Source: an uncultured Desulfuromonadales bacterium (GTDB taxonomy: Bacteria > Desulfobacterota > Desulfuromonadia > Geobacterales > Pseudopelobacteraceae). From it: 48,638 nucleotides of DNA. The translations under genes and the position numbers were made by a program. The DNA lies in assembly GCA_903868145.1 (NCBI GenBank), contig CAIPTY010000005.1:1-48638 (forward strand), in the 5' to 3' direction. A model generated the notes under the pieces. It was not told where the DNA came from, ran no database searches, and was given only the letters and a program-made list of their open reading frames with translations. Below are positions 45,656-48,638 of the stretch, in pieces (positions within the stretch are counted from its first letter, which is position 1; the number at the start of each line of letters is the position of its first letter).

Positions 45656-45778
45656 GCCGGCTGCCTGGCGCTGGAGATGTTTCTGACAAACGTGCCACAG
45701 GGGAGCAGAATGGCCCTCGTCATCGTTGAGCACCTGGACCCAAACCACAATCGGAATTGCAGCAGCGTACCACCTTCG
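45656..45778 (+). pseudogene. Remnant of a CheB-type methylesterase domain
   Basis: In one frame this segment reads AGCLALEMFLTNVPQGSRMALVIVEHLDPNHN, which closely follows the start of the CheB catalytic domain (normally SAGGLEALxxFLxNVPxxSGxAFVIVQHLDPxH). There is no start before it, a stop-laden context around it, and no continuation of the domain after it. It is a short gene fragment left in the accessory stretch, possibly from one of the CheB/CheR/PAS hybrid proteins common in this group. Confidence 0.65.
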
Positions 45779-45854
45779 GCGCGTATTCATTTGGTTATTG
45801 GACTTTTTGTTCTTAAATTGATACGCTTACGACTTCAGCATCCGAGGAAATATC

Positions 45855-46067
45855 ATGAAAATAATCCGTAATGTCTTTGCGCTCTGCACCATTGTTTTCG
45901 TACGTGCCACCTCCCCAGCAATGGCCTCCCAAACAGGGTGTTCAGAACATTTTGCCAATGGCCGGAGCCCTGACTTTATCAATCAAATGCTCCCCTCAAA
46001 AACACGTGAAATCTGTTGTTCGGGTTTTGTGTCAATCATTCCGACATCACCAAGCTGCGAAAGTTGA
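45855..46067 (+). pseudogene. Truncated secreted DNA/RNA endonuclease, N-terminal fragment
   Basis: ATG 45855 with GAGGAA 6 nt upstream gives a signal peptide (MKIIRNVFALCTIVFVRATSPAMA) and a short mature part, CSEHFANGRSPDFINQMLPSKTREICCSGFVSI. This resembles the beginning of secreted non-specific endonucleases (C..HFA.GQAPD..N.KL...T.E.C..GFAV). The catalytic DRGH region is absent: the frame ends at TGA 46065, 7 bases before the inositol-phosphatase gene. It is either a degraded endonuclease or a small secreted protein of its own. Confidence 0.5.
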
Positions 46068-46074
46068 GATAGTA

Positions 46075-46866
46075 ATGATAACGTATAACGACTATTTGAG
46101 AGAGGCCGTCCATGCAGCCAAAATTGCTGGGCAGTATCAGAAATCCCGCTTTGCTTCAACCCTGGACATAGAGATGAAAGGTGACAAGAATCTGGTAACC
46201 GAGGTTGACAAGGAGTCAGAACGACTGATTGTGGCCCACTTGCTCTCGTGCTTTCCCGACCATGGCATTGTTGCTGAAGAAGGAGATTACCTTCAGAGTG
46301 ATTCACCTTGCCGCTGGATCATTGATCCGGTTGACGGTACAACCAACTACGCCCACGCATATCCCTGGTTCTGCTCTTCTATTGCGCTGGAAGTAGACGG
46401 AGATCTGGTTGCCGGAGTCATCTATAATCCGATTTATGATGAACTCTTTACGGCAACCAAGGGAGGTGGCGCACAGTTAAACGCTAACCGACTGTCTGTA
46501 TCCACTCGCGCGACACTGAACAGTTCTCTTCTGGGAACCGGCTTCCCCTATGATTGCGCCACTGATCCGGCCAACAACTTTGCCAACTTTATTGCCTTTC
46601 AGAAAAGCGCAAGAGGCATTCGTCGGGCTGGTGCAGCCGCTCTTGACCTTGCGTATGTTGCCGCCGGAAGAATGGATGGCTTCTGGGAGCTTAAGCTGAA
46701 AGCATGGGATGTCGCAGCAGGAGTCCTGATGATCCGCGAAGCGGGCGGCCTGGTGACAACCTTCGATGGTTCAACCTACGACATCTTTAATGACCGGATC
46801 GTTGCAAGCAACGGCTTAATCCATGCCGAAATGCTCGATAAGCTCTCATCGGTTATCACAGAATAA
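46075..46866 (+). CDS. Inositol monophosphatase family protein
   Basis: A 263-residue Mg-dependent sugar-phosphate phosphatase. Motifs: GDKNLVTEVDKESE, the metal-site AEEG, the signature WIIDPVDGTTNYAHAYPWF and the C-terminal WDVAAGVLMIREAGG. The family dephosphorylates inositol-1-phosphate, and some members act on fructose-1,6-bisphosphate or NADP. ATG 46075 is chosen because the family begins about here; the frame is open back to 45871 but that part reads through the endonuclease remnant. The ribosome site is weak. The quinone oxidoreductase gene follows after 50 bases. Confidence 0.92.
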   Translation: MITYNDYLREAVHAAKIAGQYQKSRFASTLDIEMKGDKNLVTEVDKESERLIVAHLLSCFPDHGIVAEEGDYLQSDSPCRWIIDPVDGTTNYAHAYPWFCSSIALEVDGDLVAGVIYNPIYDELFTATKGGGAQLNANRLSVSTRATLNSSLLGTGFPYDCATDPANNFANFIAFQKSARGIRRAGAAALDLAYVAAGRMDGFWELKLKAWDVAAGVLMIREAGGLVTTFDGSTYDIFNDRIVASNGLIHAEMLDKLSSVITE

Positions 46867-46916
46867 GAGTCATATTGGCCAGCAGATTACAAAGTTGCGT
46901 AAAACAGGGGAGTTAT

Positions 46917-47891
46917 ATGAACAAAGCGATACGGTTTCATGAGTTTGGGGATGCTGGAGTGCTTCGCTGGGAAGAAGCTGATATTGCCGATCCAGGCCCT
47001 GGCGAGGCACGGATTCGGCACGAGGCAATCGGAGTTAATTTTGTCGATATCTACCAGAGGAGCGGTCTGTACAAGGTACCGCTTCCGGCAGTTGCGGGGA
47101 ACGAAGGCGCTGGTGTTGTTGAAGCAGTCGGTGACGGTGTCACTCAGGTTAAAGCAGGCGACCGGGTTGCTTATGCCGGGAGAAGCGGCTCTTACTGTGA
47201 AATACGTAACATTCCGGCTGACAGACTCTGCACCCTTCCTGACGAACTGAGCTTTGAGCAAGCTGCGGCAATGATGCTCAAGGGTTTGACCGTACATTAT
47301 CTCATCCGCAGAACGTACAGAGTACAACCGGGGGACACTGTCGTCTTCCACGCTGCAGCCGGTGGAGTAGGACAGATTGCCTGCCAATGGCTGAAATCTC
47401 TCGGAGCCACAATTATCGGAACAGCAGGATCAGCAGAAAAATGTGCGCTCGCACTCAAGCATGGTGCAGACTATTGCATCAACTACCGAACTGAGAATAT
47501 TGCCGAACGCGTACAGGAGATAACCAATGGTAAGGGGGTGCCGGTCGTCTACGATTCTGTCGGCAAGGACACGTTTGATGCCTCCCTGAAATGCTTGAGT
47601 CCACTCGGATTACTGGTAAGTTTCGGGAACGCTTCAGGACCTGTGTCACCATTAGAACTGGGGCTTCTGGCGCAGCACGGTTCCCTCTACATTACCCGCC
47701 CGACACTTGCCACTTATATAGCAGAACGTTCTGATCTGGAATTTGCGGCTCAGGAACTCTTTGACATCGTCCTGAGCGGCGGCGTTACAATCGACATAAA
47801 CCGGCGGTACAGCCTGAAAGATGCCGTACAGGCACATCGGGATCTTGAGGCGCGCAAAACCACCGGCTCCAGTATACTGCTGCCGGTTTAA
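46917..47891 (+). CDS. Zinc-independent NADPH:quinone oxidoreductase (MDR family)
   Basis: A 324-residue medium-chain reductase lacking the zinc ligands of alcohol dehydrogenases. ATG 46917 has AGGGGAG 5 nt upstream. GroES-like N-terminal domain (GEARIRHEAIGVNFVDIYQRSGLY, PAVAGNEGAGVVEAVGDGV), then the nucleotide-binding VVFHAAAGGVGQIACQWLKSLGATIIGTAGSAEKC with AAGGVG in place of GxGxxG, as in QorA. It transfers electrons from NADPH to quinones or enones. Next to the inositol-phosphatase gene in the same direction, but no functional link is evident. Confidence 0.93.
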   Translation: MNKAIRFHEFGDAGVLRWEEADIADPGPGEARIRHEAIGVNFVDIYQRSGLYKVPLPAVAGNEGAGVVEAVGDGVTQVKAGDRVAYAGRSGSYCEIRNIPADRLCTLPDELSFEQAAAMMLKGLTVHYLIRRTYRVQPGDTVVFHAAAGGVGQIACQWLKSLGATIIGTAGSAEKCALALKHGADYCINYRTENIAERVQEITNGKGVPVVYDSVGKDTFDASLKCLSPLGLLVSFGNASGPVSPLELGLLAQHGSLYITRPTLATYIAERSDLEFAAQELFDIVLSGGVTIDINRRYSLKDAVQAHRDLEARKTTGSSILLPV

Positions 47892-47970
47892 GCGGAGGAT
47901 AATTGATGTTCACCGGTTTTTGTCATGAGTAGCCAGGAGCCAATTTTGGCAAACAGTAAGTCCGCATCAG

Positions 47971-48255
47971 ATGAGTGACTTCAACGAAGTAACCACAGAA
48001 TACGACCGACATGAAAATCAATCCGAAGAAGGTGTCGTTGTTCCGTTTGAACGGATTGCCCCCGAAACGCTCCGCAAAATGGTAGAAGAGTTTGTGACGC
48101 GGGAGTGGAGCGCATTAGCCGACACAGGCTACACGTTTGACGACAAGATCGAGCAGGTACTCCAGCAGCTGGAGGATGGCAGGGCCAGCGTAGTCTTCGA
48201 CCTGACAAGCGAGAAGTGTAACATCGCTTCAACCGACACGATAAGAAACGGATAA
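47971..48255 (+). CDS. YheU family (UPF0270) protein
   Basis: A 94-residue protein whose core VVVPFERIAPETLRKMVEEFVTREWSALADTGYTFDDKIEQVLQQLEDGRASVVFDLTSEKCNI matches the short YheU/UPF0270 family of unknown function (about 72 residues in E. coli). The first 20 residues are extra, acidic and probably disordered. No clear ribosome site precedes ATG 47971. Confidence 0.85.
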   Translation: MSDFNEVTTEYDRHENQSEEGVVVPFERIAPETLRKMVEEFVTREWSALADTGYTFDDKIEQVLQQLEDGRASVVFDLTSEKCNIASTDTIRNG

Positions 48256-48362
48256 AATCAATGGCTCCAGCTATTACCGAAAGAAGAAATGGTAACGATA
48301 GAATATAGTTCCAAGGGACGATGTATATCGTGTAACGGCTGACAAACCGAATGGAGATGATA

Positions 48363-48638
48363 ATGCAGAACAAGGACAAGATACTTGTCAGCGATTTCGA
48401 CGGCACCATGACAGAACATGATTTTTACAAAGTAGCCCTCTCTCACCTACCTCCAGACGCCGCAGCGTCGTGGACAAGTTATGAGCAAGGTAAAACAAGC
48501 CACTTTGATGCGTTAGCAGAAATCTTTTCCGAGCTGCGAGCCGATGAAAAAGAATTTGATGTGATGCTGAATGAGATGCATGTCGAAAACAACTTAGCCG
48601 AGGCGCTTGAACGTCTGCAGCAGGCAAAATGGTCTCTG
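48363..48638 (+). CDS. HAD-superfamily phosphatase, N-terminal part (partial at right edge)
   Basis: 92 codons from ATG 48363 (GGAG 7 nt upstream) to the window end without a stop. The N-terminus KILVSDFDGTMTEHDFY holds the HAD motif I DxDGT with nucleophile Asp and the general acid Asp two residues on. The cap region that follows (SYEQGKTSHFDALAEIFSELRADEKEFDVML) resembles the phosphoserine phosphatase/MtnX type. The substrate cannot be stated without the rest. Confidence 0.85.
   Translation, partial: MQNKDKILVSDFDGTMTEHDFYKVALSHLPPDAAASWTSYEQGKTSHFDALAEIFSELRADEKEFDVMLNEMHVENNLAEALERLQQAKWSL

Noticed and set aside
1-48638. CRISPR arrays, insertion sequences, prophage or conjugation genes
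   Set aside because: No regularly spaced repeats, transposase or integrase motifs, or phage structural genes were seen on either strand.

Overview
The window reads like a chromosomal segment of an anaerobic deltaproteobacterium of the Geobacter/Pelobacter group (Geobacterales). This is inferred from the gene neighbourhoods (gmk-rpoZ-rel-ridA; tig-clpP-clpX-HU-tRNAs), the many long PAS/GAF hybrid kinases, a C+ (zinc) form of L28, and small zinc-ribbon, PilZ and DUF1858 proteins. No rRNA or species marker is present, so this is not a firm identification. Gene density is high, with moderate to high GC in the core genes and AT-rich islands near 2.4-3.6 kb and 44-46 kb.

Left part (1-5.5 kb): the N-terminal part of a membrane hybrid kinase runs off the left edge on the minus strand. 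It is followed by a minus-strand pair (thiamine-binding MTH1187-like protein, then a GDSL lipase-like lipoprotein), and then, divergently, a cupin and an unknown membrane-anchored protein. A TfoX-N protein, a 51-aa zinc-ribbon gene, a ComEA-like DNA-binding protein preceded by two tiny candidate ORFs, and a small lipoprotein come next.

5.5-14.6 kb: a TetR repressor and an RND efflux operon (lipoprotein adaptor, HAE1 pump, OprM-type outer membrane factor). A perfect 26-bp palindrome lies before tetR and a related 16-bp palindrome before the adaptor gene, giving a self-contained regulatory circuit. A small unknown protein, a retropepsin-like aspartic protease and a DUF4403 protein follow.

14.7-30.5 kb: mostly housekeeping. 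UDP-glucuronate epimerase and threonine synthase converge; YdcF and rpmB diverge. A long minus-strand block carries rsmD, coaD, an aspartate aminotransferase, a DUF1858 protein, an unusual PilZ protein, yicC, gmk, rpoZ, bifunctional rel and ridA. On the plus strand are nadB from a near-consensus promoter, a monofunctional chorismate mutase, and a free-standing DAHP-synthase ferredoxin-like domain; an M42 aminopeptidase lies opposite.

30.7-36.9 kb: a signalling cluster of a lone receiver, a PAS/PAS/GAF/PAS/HisKA/HATPase/REC/Hpt hybrid kinase interrupted by one in-frame TAA, and a second REC-PAS-HisKA-HATPase-REC hybrid kinase. No DNA-binding output protein is encoded with them.

36.9-44.1 kb: yraN, yjbQ, an NAD+ synthetase split into separate glutaminase and synthetase genes, a SUI1/YciH factor, tRNA-Leu, tig, clpP, clpX, HU, tRNA-Asp, tRNA-Val and a strong terminator. 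Downstream of the tRNAs (44.1-46.1 kb) is an accessory stretch of small exported proteins and gene remnants (CheB methylesterase, secreted endonuclease). The right end has an inositol-monophosphatase family gene, a quinone oxidoreductase, a YheU protein and the start of a HAD phosphatase.

Nothing here amounts to a clearly new multi-gene system. The best leads are the stop-split kinase, the orphan DAHPS regulatory domain, the split NadE, and the PilZ protein with a long insertion in the ppGpp/GTP operon.
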